A stretch of 64,000 bases of DNA, taken from assembly GCA_029817715.1 (NCBI GenBank), contig JARUPY010000083.1, forward strand, positions 496,001 through 560,000. Direction: 5' to 3'. The notes beneath the pieces are model-generated. The model was not told where the DNA came from, searched no databases, and saw only the letters and a program-made list of their open reading frames with translations. Origin of the DNA: Melastoma dodecandrum. Taxonomy: Eukaryota; Streptophyta; Magnoliopsida; Myrtales; Melastomataceae. Shown one piece after another: positions 1 to 10,166 of the stretch (its first letter is position 1; every line of letters begins with the position of its first letter). Made by a program: the position numbers and the translations under genes.

Positions 1-167
1 ACACGAAGTTACATTAGTATAAACTAAGTACGGAATACCCAATCAAGACAAGCACGACCATTTAATTCGCCATTCACATTATATAATAATCCGAGAACTC
101 GTTTCGCAATTCCGACATATTGTCCTTACGAGTTTCTCAAGAAACGAATTATCACTCATTTCGTCTC
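1..167 (-). mobile_element. Tail (U5 side) of a Tekay-like Gypsy 3' LTR, cut off by the window edge
   Basis: Read on the minus strand, the first ~35 bases resemble the U5 region of the solo LTRs ending at 24,160 and 32,738: a CGTAC-TTAGT box, then ACTAA, then CGTGT. It therefore looks like the far part of the minus-strand LTR that starts at 13,681. The Sirevirus at 168-12,325 is inserted within it. About 160 further bases of this LTR should lie outside the window. Homology was judged by eye. Confidence 0.5.
163..167. repeat. Target-site duplication GTCTC, left copy
   Basis: GTCTC directly precedes the TGTTGGG start of the 5' LTR and is repeated exactly at 12,326-12,330 after the 3' LTR. A 5-bp duplication is normal for Copia integration and proves the two LTRs belong to one insertion. 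Confidence 0.9.
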
Positions 168-815
168 TGTTGGGACAGTTTTGATGATGAACCGGACCCT
201 CTGTACTACAGAAGGTCGAACATTCTGTTCTACAGAAGCTTCTTATGTTAAGGGCTTTATGTAAGAATTATTCTTGTAATTAAATGATTTGTTATCAATT
301 ATTTAATTACGAAATATACATTATCTGATTAAGATATTCGTCTAATCAGATTACCATGATTTGATTTCCAAATAATCATATTGGAGATAATATTTCTTAT
401 AGAAGGAAATAAGATCTCTATTTATGGAAAGGTTCTACTAGTTGGTCTACAGGCTTCTGTAAGCTCTTACGACCTCTATATGACCGTTATTTGGATACCT
501 ATCACCACCACCTGTCCAGATACATTCTCACGTGTGTCTTTATTAGGACGGAACGAACATTTACCCCAATGGAAACAAATCTTCGATTGTTTCCATCTGT
601 AGAAGGCTATCAAGCAGAACCTTCTGCGATACCTTCTGTGCTGCACTATTTAGGGAAATAATCATATCCCTATTTTATTTTGATAGGATCATCTCTATTG
701 TTGAATGCATGCACGTGTATTTCATTCTGTTTATTATGTAAACTAACTTTTAATTCCTTATTTTGCAGATTACGTTTTTATACTTTCCCTTTTGTATTTT
801 ACTGTTTGAACCGTG

Positions 816-826
816 TATATAAATAG
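816..826 (+). promoter_or_regulatory. LTR TATA box (5' LTR)
   Basis: TATATAAATAG follows AACCGTG and lies about 650 bases into the LTR. The identical box is at 10,814-10,824 in the 3' LTR. It is the only strong TATA consensus noticed in the LTR, so it is the likely pol II promoter and U3/R border marker. Confidence 0.6.
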
Positions 827-1177
827 CCATGCTCTCTCCCATTGAAAATAGACTTTTGGAATAAACATTATTCCATCTCATTATGTCCAGAGAGAGCGTG
901 AGCTTCAATTGCTTCAATTGTTTTAGTTCTTTAACTTTTTTGTTCGTTTGAGTTAGCCACACGCGGAGCACTAGCGACGGACGGCTGTATCGTTGGTGAA
1001 GCCTTCTGGGAAAGTGACTTGGGGCCTCGAGGGACTCGGTTGGAAGCTGCAGGAGACGTTGTTGGAAGCGAGTCGACGTGGGCAACGTGCAGTGGGCCGG
1101 AGAGAAGGGCTGAGTGTAGTGTTCTGTGTGCAGGAGACTAACCAGCTTCTGTTGTGTAGTGTTCTGTGTGCAGGAGA

Positions 1178-1335
1178 AGCCTTAAGCAAGGGCGTTGTGT
1201 TTGCTTGAAGCCTTGAGCGAGGGCGTTGTGTTTGCTTGAAGCCTTGAGCGAGGGCGTTGTGTTTGCTTGAAGCCTTGAGCGAGGGCGTTGTGTTTGCTCG
1301 GAGAAGCCTTGGGCAAGGGCGTTGTGTTTGCTTAG
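1178..1335 (+). repeat. 31-bp minisatellite in 5' LTR, 5 units
   Basis: Five head-to-tail copies of a 31-bp unit (AGCCTTGAGCGAGGGCGTTG...) with minor variants; the fourth unit is 34 bp. A diverged single copy follows after a spacer (about 1,361-1,392). The 3' LTR has seven contiguous units, which accounts for most of the LTR length difference. Confidence 0.85.
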
Positions 1336-1440
1336 CCGTAGCCTCGAGGGACCACGCAAGGGAGCCTTGGGCAAGGGCCTTGTGTTTGCTCAGTCGAGAT
1401 CTTAAGGGATCGCGCAATTTGGTTACCTTTGTTAGTCACA

Positions 1441-1985
1441 CTTAAGTGTGCAACTCTCTGTAGCACAGAACTCTATAGTCTGTGCATACATTTTCTTTGT
1501 CACTTTTGCTGCAGAACCTTACGGTCTGTTCAGTTGAAGGTCGACAACTCTTAGTACAGAATCTTTCAGATCTGTGCTTCTCAATTAAGTCATTTCCTAT
1601 ACAGAACCTTCTGTTGTGGATTGACATTCTTGGTACAGAACCTTACGGTCTGTGCTATACCTTCTGTGATACAGAATCCTTGGATCTGTTCTATAGAAGG
1701 TTGACGCTTCTAGTACAGAATCTCTTGATCTGTGCTATAGAAGGTTAACACATCCGACACAGAATCTTCTGGTCAGTGTTGTGCTTTAACTTCTTCGACA
1801 CAGAACCCTCTGATCTGTGTTGTGCCTAACGTTCTACGATACAGAACCTTCGAGTCTGTATTGAACCTAAGTTACTATAGTACAGAACCTTCAGGTTCGT
1901 GCTTCGTAACAAGCCTCTACGGTACATAACCTTCTAGTCTGTGCTCTGCCACTCAAGTCTCTATTGTACAGAACCTACGGGTCTG
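1441..1985 (+). repeat. Array of ~13 short inverted repeats in the LTR
   Basis: A 20-bp motif close to ACAGAACCTTCTGGTCTGTG recurs about every 40 bp. Each copy is an imperfect palindrome (ACAGA...TCTGT) able to form a small hairpin. Spacers are unrelated. The same motif is scattered through the leader, the spacer at 6,907-7,616, the 3' LTR and the relative at 44.3-46.9 kb. Confidence 0.7.
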
Positions 1986-2269
1986 GTTGTAGTTGCTATC
2001 ACTTGTGTAATTTGTACTGAGATACATTTGAGTGGAAACCATCCAAATATCTGGGTGAAGAGTGGACGTAAGCAATTTGCTGAACCACTATAAAAATTCT
2101 TGTGTCCAATCAAGCATATTGCGAACACACTCGAACGTTCTGTTGTACAGAAATCTATCTACGGTTATGTTTAACAAAAGCTTTCTTCCGCTGCGGGGTA
2201 AAACGAAAAAGCGTTAAAATCCGAATTTGGAGATTTACACTAATTCACCCCCCCTCTTACTGTAACAAT

Positions 2270-2281
2270 TGGTATCAGAGC
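2270..2281 (+). other. Primer-binding site, tRNA-Met type
   Basis: TGGTATCAGAGC lies two bases after the 5' LTR end. It is the standard plant retroelement site complementary to the 3' end of initiator tRNA-Met, used to prime minus-strand DNA synthesis. Confidence 0.93.
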
Positions 2282-2789
2282 GGATTCAACAGAGGCTTAA
2301 CAGCTTGTTGTAGATCCTTGAAAAGCTCTTACCAGCTACACACTCTTCTCCACAAAAGCTCTTAGCTCTGTGACTGTTGCTATTCTGTAGAAGCCTACGC
2401 TCTATCAGAATCATCCCGCTACTCAATACTCTGTAGAAGCTTACGCTCCATCAGAATTTAACTTCTGTTCCACAGAAGCACCTTGTTCTGTGAGAAACGA
2501 TTTGTTGCTCTACTTTGTAGAAGCATACGGTACATTCTACCGAACCATACTTTCTGTAAATATCACGGTTGGCAATTTCTGCAGAAGCCTGCTGCTCTGC
2601 GAATCCAACAACGATTACCTGAAAGTTGAATATCATTTTGTCATATTAACACTCGTGCTCTGTTTAACAGAGGTTTGTTTGTTGACTTGACGACTGATTT
2701 CAACCCAACATAAGCTTGCTTCTTTGTTGAGGTTCTATTCGTCAACGTTCTATTCTATAGAAGCGTAATACTCTATACGAATCGAACAC

Positions 2790-3660
2790 AGGGCTGAAAA
2801 CTATAATGTGCCTAAACCACATGTTGGGAATCCTCCCATTTTCGATGGTAAAAATTTTGCCTATTGGAAAATTCGTATGAGCGCATTTGTTGATGCTATT
2901 GACGAAGACTTATGGTCTTATATAGAAGATGGTCATCCTTCTATACCAGAGAACCAACGATTTGATCGAGAAGGTCATCCTACACGGGAATACCTTAAGA
3001 TCAGACGACTCACTAAAACGGCAAAGTATTTGATGTTCAATGCTATGTCAGAAGGTGAATTCGTCAAAGTTTCAACTTGCACTTCCGGTAAGGAAATCTG
3101 GGATAAACTTGTCACCATGTATATTGGGACAGACCAGATAAGAGAAACTAAGGTGAATTTCTTAATTCACCAATATGAAAATTTCACTATGAAGGCTGAT
3201 GAATATGTAGAACAGATGTTCTAGAGACTTAACCTTCTAGTTGATGCCCTAACTCATCTGGGCAAAACCTATCAAAATTCTGAACTAGTTCGAAAGGTTC
3301 TGCGTACTCTACCCAAATCATGGGAAGCCAAGAAAACGGCTATAGAGGAAGCTAAAGACCTATCTACTCTTCGACTAGATCAATTGATGAGCTCCTTAAT
3401 CTCATATGAGATGGAAAGATCCACTCAACCTGATATAAAGAGAGCACCTGTAGCTTTCAGAGCATCAGAAGAACCTACAGAAGGTTCAGATGATGAAGCA
3501 GAAGCTGATTCGGATAATGAACTCGCAATGATAGCTAAACGCCTTTTGCGGTTCGCCTCCAAAAAGCGCTTCAATAAGAGAAGCCAAAATAACATGGATC
3601 CAAAGTCGGTCACATGCTTTGAATGCAAAAAGAAAGGACACTACAGAACATAATGTCCTT
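2790..3660 (+). pseudogene. Sirevirus gag, broken
   Basis: Nucleocapsid precursor of the Copia element. The N-terminus carries the YWKIRM block typical of plant Copia gag, followed by an acidic stretch and a zinc knuckle (CFECKKKGHYRTxC, about 3,610-3,660). The related fragment at 44,341 starts with ATG in the aligned position; here that codon is AGG (2,790-2,792), so the native start appears lost. An in-frame TAG sits at 3,222-3,224. A TAA inside the zinc knuckle (3,651-3,653) replaces the residue before the last cysteine. The frame otherwise runs on cleanly between lesions, so this is a decayed single gag-pol frame and not separate genes. Confidence 0.88.
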
Positions 3661-6600
3661 TACTTAAGGAAAAGGAGAATCCTTCTCCTAAACACAAGTT
3701 CAAGAAAGCAAATGCTCCTTGGGCAGAACTTGATGATTCTCATGATGAGGAAGCACAAATGTGCCTCACAACTCACACAGAAACTCAAAATGAACTTCAT
3801 ACCTGCTTTCAAACAGAAACTGTTGAAAGTGAATGGTATCTGGATAGTGGATGCTCCAGGCACATGACCGGAGACCCAGCCAAATTTTCTCGACTGACTC
3901 TATAATGTGGAGGGTCGGTTAAATTCGGTGACAATAGCAAAGGCTCTGTCATTGGAAAAGGTACCATCGGAAATCCCGACTCCATGGTCATTGATGAGGT
4001 TCTGTTAGTTACAGAACTCAAGCATAACTTGCTGAGCATTAGCCAGCTTTGTGACAAAGGTTATAAAATAACTTTTGATCAAGACAAGTGTTCCGGAATC
4101 CTGAACAATGAAGTTCGCTTCATAGGGACCCGTAAGAGGAACATCTATACCTTGACTCAGAATAGCTTCTGTACTACAGAAAATTGCCTTCTGATAGTCA
4201 AAGATGAAAGCCTACTATGGCATAGAAGGTTGGGACATTCCAACTTTAAATTGTTATCCAAGCTTGTGAAAAAGGATTTGGTTAAGGGATTACCCAATAT
4301 CCGTTTTGAGCAAGACAGCTTCTGTGAAGCATGTTCACTTGGAAAACAAATAAATCTTCATTCAAAGCCACGAATGAAGTTTCTACTTCTCAACCTCTTG
4401 AACTTCTACATATGGATCTATTCGGACCTACTAGAGTTCAGATTGTCGGCGGTAGAAGATACTGTCTAGTTGTGGTTGATGACTACTTTAGATACACGTG
4501 GGTTAAATTTCTAACTCACAAGAGTGATGCTTTTGAAACTTTCATTAAGCTAGCTAAGACATTAAATAATGAAACTGGATCTCCTGTAAAAGCTATAAGA
4601 ACGGATCATGGTACTGAGTTTGAAAACCATGACTTCGCTACTTTCTGTGACGAACATGGTATCGATCAAAATTTTTCTGCTCCTTATACTCCTCAACAGA
4701 ATGGAGTAGCAGAACGGAAAAATAGAACTCTAATAGACATGGCTAGAACCATGATGTGTGAGAGCTCTGCTCCACAGAACCTATGGGCAAAAGCTGTTAA
4801 TAAAGCCTGCTACATATCAAATAGGGTTCTACTCAGACCCATACTTGAGAAAACTCCCTATCAACTATACAGGGGAAGAAGACCGAACATATCCTATTTC
4901 TACTCCTTTGGAAGTCCATGTTTTATCTTGAGACCTTCTAAGGACAATTTGGGAAAGTTCGAAGCTAAGACAGATGAGGGCATCTTTCTTGGATACTCTT
5001 TGTCTAGCAAAGCTTATAGAGTTCTAAACAAAAGAACTTCTACTATAGAGGAATCTATTAATGTAAAAATTAATGACCTTCCTACTATTAATACAAGAGA
5101 TGTTATATCTCTAGAACCTACAGAAGATTCTGTAGAAACTCCACCCTCTACGAAAGAGAAGCGTGAACCTTCTGTTCAAGAGTCTAAAAATAACCTTGAA
5201 CAAACGAATGATAATTCTGAAGAACATTCTCAGAATAATCAACAAATTGATTTTAGAGCACCTGCTCTTTATCAAAGACAGCATCCTATAGACCAAGTCA
5301 TAGGAGATCTTAACAGAGGCATACAGACAAGGCGTTCTGTAAATGCCTTCTATTAACACTCGGCCTTTCTATCACAGAAAGAGCCAGAGAATATCGATGA
5401 AGCTCTAAATGATCCAGATTGGATACTTGCTATGCAAGAGGAGCTTGATCAATTCGAAAGGAGCAAAGTGTGGTCACTTGTTCCTAAACCTGACAACCGT
5501 TCCATCATTGGAACTAAATGGATCTTCAGGAACAAACTAAATGAGTCCGACATTATTGTGAGGAACAAGGCCCGACTCGTTGCTAAGGGGTACTCTCAAT
5601 AAGAGGGTATCGACTTTGATGAGACATTTGCTCCTGTAGCTCGACTCGAGGCAATACGAATGTTATTAGCCTATGCATGCTTTAACAACTTTAAGTTGTA
5701 CCAAATGGACGTGAAAAGTGCATTCCTCAATGGAGAAATCAAGGAAGAGGTCTATGTAAGTCAACCTCCTAGTTTCGAGGATCTGCAACACAGAAACTAC
5801 GTCTATAAACTCTCCAAAGCTCTATATGGTCTTAAACAGGCTCCTAGAGCATGGTATGAGAGACTTAGCACCTTCCTTGTCGAAAGGTGCTACAATAGAG
5901 GAAGAGTAGATACTACTCTCTTTCTCAAACACAGAAGCAATCATCTCATTGTTGTCCAGATCTATGTCGATGACATTATCTTTGGATCAACTGATGAAAC
6001 GCTCTGTGATGAATTCTCCAAGCTCATGACAAGTGAGTTTGAGATGAGCATGATGGGAGAACTTACGTTCTTCCTTGGTTTACAAATTCAGCAATCTGCA
6101 GAAGGTACATTCTTACATCAAGAAAAGTACACTAAGCAGCTTATGAAGAAATTCGGCCTAGAAGGCACGAAACCATTGTCTACTCCAATGGGTACAAATA
6201 CTCAATTGGACAAAGACGAAACGGTAAAGAAGTGGATAATAAGCTCTACAGAAGCATGATAAGTTCTCTTCTGTACCTTACAGCTTCTAGACCTGACATA
6301 CTGTTTAGTGTGTGTCTCTGTGCTAGATTTCAATCAGCACCAAAAAAATCTCACATGACTGCGGTCAAGAGAATCTTTAGATATCTACAGGGTTCCATAA
6401 ATCTTGGCATCTGGTATTCAAAGAAATCAAACTTTGATCTGAATGGATATTCTGATGCAGACTTCGCAGGAAGTAAGGTAGACAGAAAAAGTACAAGTGG
6501 TACTTGTCAGCTCATGGGAAACATGTTGATTTCATGGTTTTCTAAGAAGCAGACTTCTGTTGCCCTCTCCACTGCAGAAGCTGAATATATAGCAGCTGCA

Positions 6601-6906
6601 AGCTGCTGTGCACAACTCCTGTGGATGAAACAACAACTTGAGGACTACGGTCTCTCATTTACAAAAATTCCGATCAAATGTGATAATACTAGTGCTATTA
6701 GCCTAGCTAAGAATCCAGTGTATCACTCTCGATCGAAGCATATCAAACTCAGACATCACTTTCTGAGAGATAATATACAACAGGGTTCTGTTAGTGTGGA
6801 ATACATTAACACTGAACACCAATTGGCTCAGACCTTTACTAAGCCTCTGGATAAAGAAAAATTTTTCTTTTTCAGAAGTGAATTAGGAATCTGCCATCCT
6901 CTGTAA
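3661..6906 (+). pseudogene. Sirevirus pol: protease, integrase, RT, RNase H; broken
   Basis: Domains in order. Protease: WYLDSGCSRHMTG at about 3,837-3,870, with the D-S-G active site. Integrase: the zinc-binding HRRLGH...CEAC region (4,220-4,335), then a DDE core with MDLFGP, RTDHGTEF and PYTPQQNGVAERKN (4,410-4,720). Reverse transcriptase: from about 5,390, with [23 protein letters not shown] and the catalytic YVDDI (5,965-5,980). RNase H: DADFAGS, ALSTAEAEY and SRSKHI to the TAA at 6,904-6,906. Lesions: TAA at about 3,903, a frameshift near 4,350, TAA at 5,354-5,356 and 5,600-5,602, and a frameshift near 6,230. Gene order and motifs are Copia. No intact polyprotein remains. Confidence 0.9.
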
Positions 6907-7616
6907 TGTCTTTCATAAGACAAACAAAAAGTTAAGTAAGAACTTTAGAAACTTACTACAGAAGGTCATTCTTGTACACTTCATTACAGAAGATATAATC
7001 CTCTGTTTCTATACTACAGAAGGTACAATGTCGTACACTTCACAATAGAAGGTCGTATATTTAGCTTTCTACACAATAGAAGGTTAAATTCCACCATCTA
7101 TCTTACAGAAGGTATAACAACATGTATACCTTAAATCAAACTTTAGTAATTTCCAACTAATCGGAAATTTACTTATGGAGATATCGAATATCATCCAATA
7201 AAATATTTAGATATAATGAGAAGCAAATAAAATATTTTTTTTTGATCTATATCGTCCCTATTAGGAAATTAAAAAATCCTAATAATTTATATTTGGATAT
7301 AACTATCCATTATATTTGGCTCTTCTGTGCAGAAGAAGCTTCAACAGAAGGTGACGAAAGATTTTATTGCCTTGTTGAAAACCCATCCGTTTCACTCGGC
7401 TTTCTTTCCCACTTTCTCTGATGCATGTCAGTTGATATGACATCTTAAGGAGATTTCTTGGGCGGGAAAATATTTTGTTCCCAAAACCGCCTTTGGGAGC
7501 ACTCCATAAAAACTCACAACCGTCACCCATTCTTTACACGCATTTTTTTTTCATCCTCAGCCCTGAAACTCTCTCGTTCTTGCCCTAACCAAGAAACCTT
7601 CGATTTCTCTGTGTCC
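6907..7616 (+). other. Non-coding spacer inside the Sirevirus
   Basis: About 700 bases between RNase H and the extra ORF. It begins with repeated TACAGAAGGT-type motifs (6,955-7,130) related to the LTR hairpin array, then becomes AT-rich. No convincing coding frame was seen. Confidence 0.6.
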
Positions 7617-9404
7617 ATGGCACCCAAAGCGAAATCCTTGAGGAAAAAGGCTAAGGCCGGAAGAAAGAAGGCTCGCGCCTCTGGATCGGAGAAGCCTGCA
7701 TCATCTGCGAGCAGGACTCCACCCCCTTCCTCGCTGGAGAAACCCATCTCTCCTGCGAAGGACTAGACCATTGCTGCCGTTGAGACTCTCGGTGGCATGC
7801 CTCTCATCTCCACAGACGAAGGGCCCTCAAAAGTCCAAGTCTCCGTGGAAGATACAACCCAGAAGGAACCTCCGATCGTCATGACGGTGGAACCCTCTGT
7901 CTCTGAGCCTTCTGTGCCTGAGTCCTCTGTTCCTGAGGCCTCTGTCAAGGGTTCTACTGCGACAAGTGATACACTCCCTGTCGCCCCTACTGCTGAGATT
8001 GTCGCGTCTGATGAGGAGGTGGAGATCCCCCCTGCTGATGATGTGCCTGACGAGTCTGACAAGGAGGTTTCCGCTCCTGTCATAACCGTCTCGCCTGATC
8101 TCAAGCTAAAAGGAGTCGCTTCTGAGCCGCAGAAGGCATCTCGGAAGCATGCAGCCACTCCTACCAAAAAGCTTCTCCATGATGCCATGAAACCCGGAGG
8201 AGTCTCCTCTAGGACCAGGCTGAAACGGAAAGAGCCCGAGACGGTCAGCACCACTATCATTGATATGGCTGCCAAAAAGACCAAGTCCCCAGAGAAACCT
8301 GTTCCTGAAGACACCTTCACAGAGGACCTGGATTCGTTTATCTTTCCGGTAAATCCTCTTGTCTCTAAGAAGGAGATAGAAACTGTTTTGGCCGATGATA
8401 AACTACCTAAATGTGATGCTGCGGGTAGGCAGATTGCCACCTTTAAGCGGATCGACTTTAACTGGTTTGCGGCTAATGGACTTGATATTGCCCCTCTGCT
8501 GGATCGAATCGGTTTGAGAACCTTCTGTGAGACCTATGCAGAGCTGCCTGTCTCTCATTTGAGAGAGTTCTATGCGAACATCACGTTCCATGAACAGGGT
8601 CCGCATGCCAAGTTCATAAAGACAGTCATTGAAGGGGTCACACTGGTATTCTCTGCCCATGATGTGAATCAATTGTTCAGCTGTATAGAGCATGATCCTC
8701 TGACAGACATGGGAAGAGAAGAATCCTACAGCATCATCTTGGGACAGAAGGTCCAAGCGACCAAGTACCTTGAGTCCACCAAGCTGGATCTCAAAACTCG
8801 TATTCTGCATCGAGTGGTTCTGTTCTGCCTTCTACCAAGAACTGGAAGCATCAACACCATCACCTCAAATGATGCGACGTTGATGGCTCATATCCTGAAG
8901 GGCATTCCCTTTAATCTTGGTTTGCTGGTGTTCTCCCACATGAAAAGATGCTGCAATACGGCTGGGAAAGCTCTCCCTTATGGCCAGGTAATCGCCAGCC
9001 TTCTGAAATTAGCTCGTGTCTCTACTGATGCTTCTACTTTTCAAGAAAAGTGGAAAGTGTTTGGACAACAAATTATAGCCAGCATGCATTATGTGAGGAA
9101 AGGCTCTACCTAGACCCTGAAAGGGAGGTCACAGGATTCTGCGCGTGATGATGAGGATAAGCTTCTGGAGGCCAAGAAGAATGCTGAAGCATCTTCTGCT
9201 CGACCCTCTGCTGCTAAGCCTACTGGTCGGAGACGTCCTTCATCATCTGCTGAAGCTCAAGTCCCTGTGGATAACATGGCTCTCCTCAATCTTGGGGAAG
9301 ACATCCGCGTCCTTCAGCGAATGGTCACTGACCTGATTCGCTTAGTGGAACGCCAGGACAAGCTTCTGCGCAAGCATTTGGAAAAGGATTCTGCTGAGGA
9401 TTGA
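7617..9404 (+). pseudogene. Sirevirus extra (envelope-like position) ORF with two stop codons
   Basis: One continuous frame of about 595 codons from ATG at 7,617 to TGA at 9,402-9,404, interrupted by TAG at 7,764-7,766 and TAG at 9,111-9,113. The N-terminus is very basic (MAPKAKSLRKKAKAGRKKAR) and followed by a long Ser/Pro/Val/Glu-rich low-complexity stretch. A folded middle part follows (about codons 240-490, including a YANITFHEQGPHAKF region). It resembles the putative plant transposon protein domain carried by SIRE elements and relatives. A short heptad-like tail rich in Leu/Arg/Glu may be a coiled coil. Sirevirus ORFs in this position are often called envelope-like; no signal peptide or convincing transmembrane segment was seen. 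Function unknown. Confidence 0.75.
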
Positions 9405-9702
9405 TCTCTTTAGTTGCTGTTTCTTTTCTTTTCTGCATTTCTAGCTAGACCAAAAACTGATTTATGTGGTCTACTAGATTGTAATAAGTGCCACCTCGTG
9501 GACACATTTCCTTTCAGCAGTACGGTATTGAATTTTCAATCACACCTTCTGCACCACATTCTGTATGATGGTTTTGCACTCTTTGCTCTACCCTCTGCGA
9601 GAATTAAAACTACCTTCTACATGTTGGTTATGAACGATATGTCATACCATCTGCAAGAAACTTACTCTTCTTTTTCAACATACTTTCATCTTCTTTTTGA
9701 TG

Positions 9703-10166
9703 TGACAAAAAGGGGGAGAAATGTGTTGAGGGGGAGTACCTAGCTCTGTATGAGTTACAGAAAAATCTTTACTTTTCTATAACTTATATGGGTCATAGAA
9801 GGCTATACCGTCTATGGTGTAGAAGCCTATGAGACTGATACAGCTCATAATCACAACCTTCTGCAGGGAATGCGATTCGTGATCTTTTTGAAGTCACTAT
9901 TGCTGGGAGTGCAGAAATGAAATACTATCATTTTTGTCGGGCTAAATACAGAAGCTCCTCGCTCTGTATGAATCACAGAAGCCTTTGTGCTCTGTAAATA
10001 ACCTTCTTTATAACAGAAGCTTCTATGCTCTGTTTCACAGAAACCTTATGGTTCTATACAAACGCGAGGCTCTTACTCTCATCTATTTAGGGGGAGTTAG
10101 GGGGAGTTCTTGCAAAAACATTTCCCTCAACGATGAATGTTTTGTCATCATCAAAAAGAGGGAGAT
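9703..10166 (+). promoter_or_regulatory. Multiple polypurine tracts before the 3' LTR
   Basis: G-rich purine runs occur at about 9,709-9,738 (AAAAAGGGGGAGAAA and GAGGGGGAGTA), 10,090-10,108 (two AGGGGGAGT copies) and 10,153-10,166 (AAAAAGAGGGAGAT, touching the 3' LTR). The last is the expected plus-strand primer. Extra upstream copies are a known Sirevirus trait. Confidence 0.75.

Larger units (their letters stand above)
168..2267 (+). repeat. Sirevirus 5' LTR
   Basis: Direct repeat of 10,167-12,325. It contains a TATA box (816-826), a 31-bp minisatellite (1,178-1,335) and an array of short ACAGA...TCTGT hairpin motifs (about 1,441-1,985). It ends in TAACA, two bases before the primer-binding site. 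Confidence 0.92.

Noticed and set aside
1178..1335. CRISPR-like direct repeat array
   Set aside because: Contiguous units without spacers, in a eukaryotic LTR, with no cas genes.
971..1417. Minus-strand frames with periodic KHNALAQGF-type peptide repeats (also 10,929-11,476)
   Set aside because: They are the translation of the 31-bp minisatellite (unit not a multiple of three, all frames open) inside the LTRs; no independent gene evidence.
2270..2281. tRNA gene fragment suggested by TGGTATCAGAGC (also 45,101-45,112 and 58,788-58,799)
   Set aside because: Only the 3'-end complement is present, next to an LTR or leader; these are primer-binding sites.
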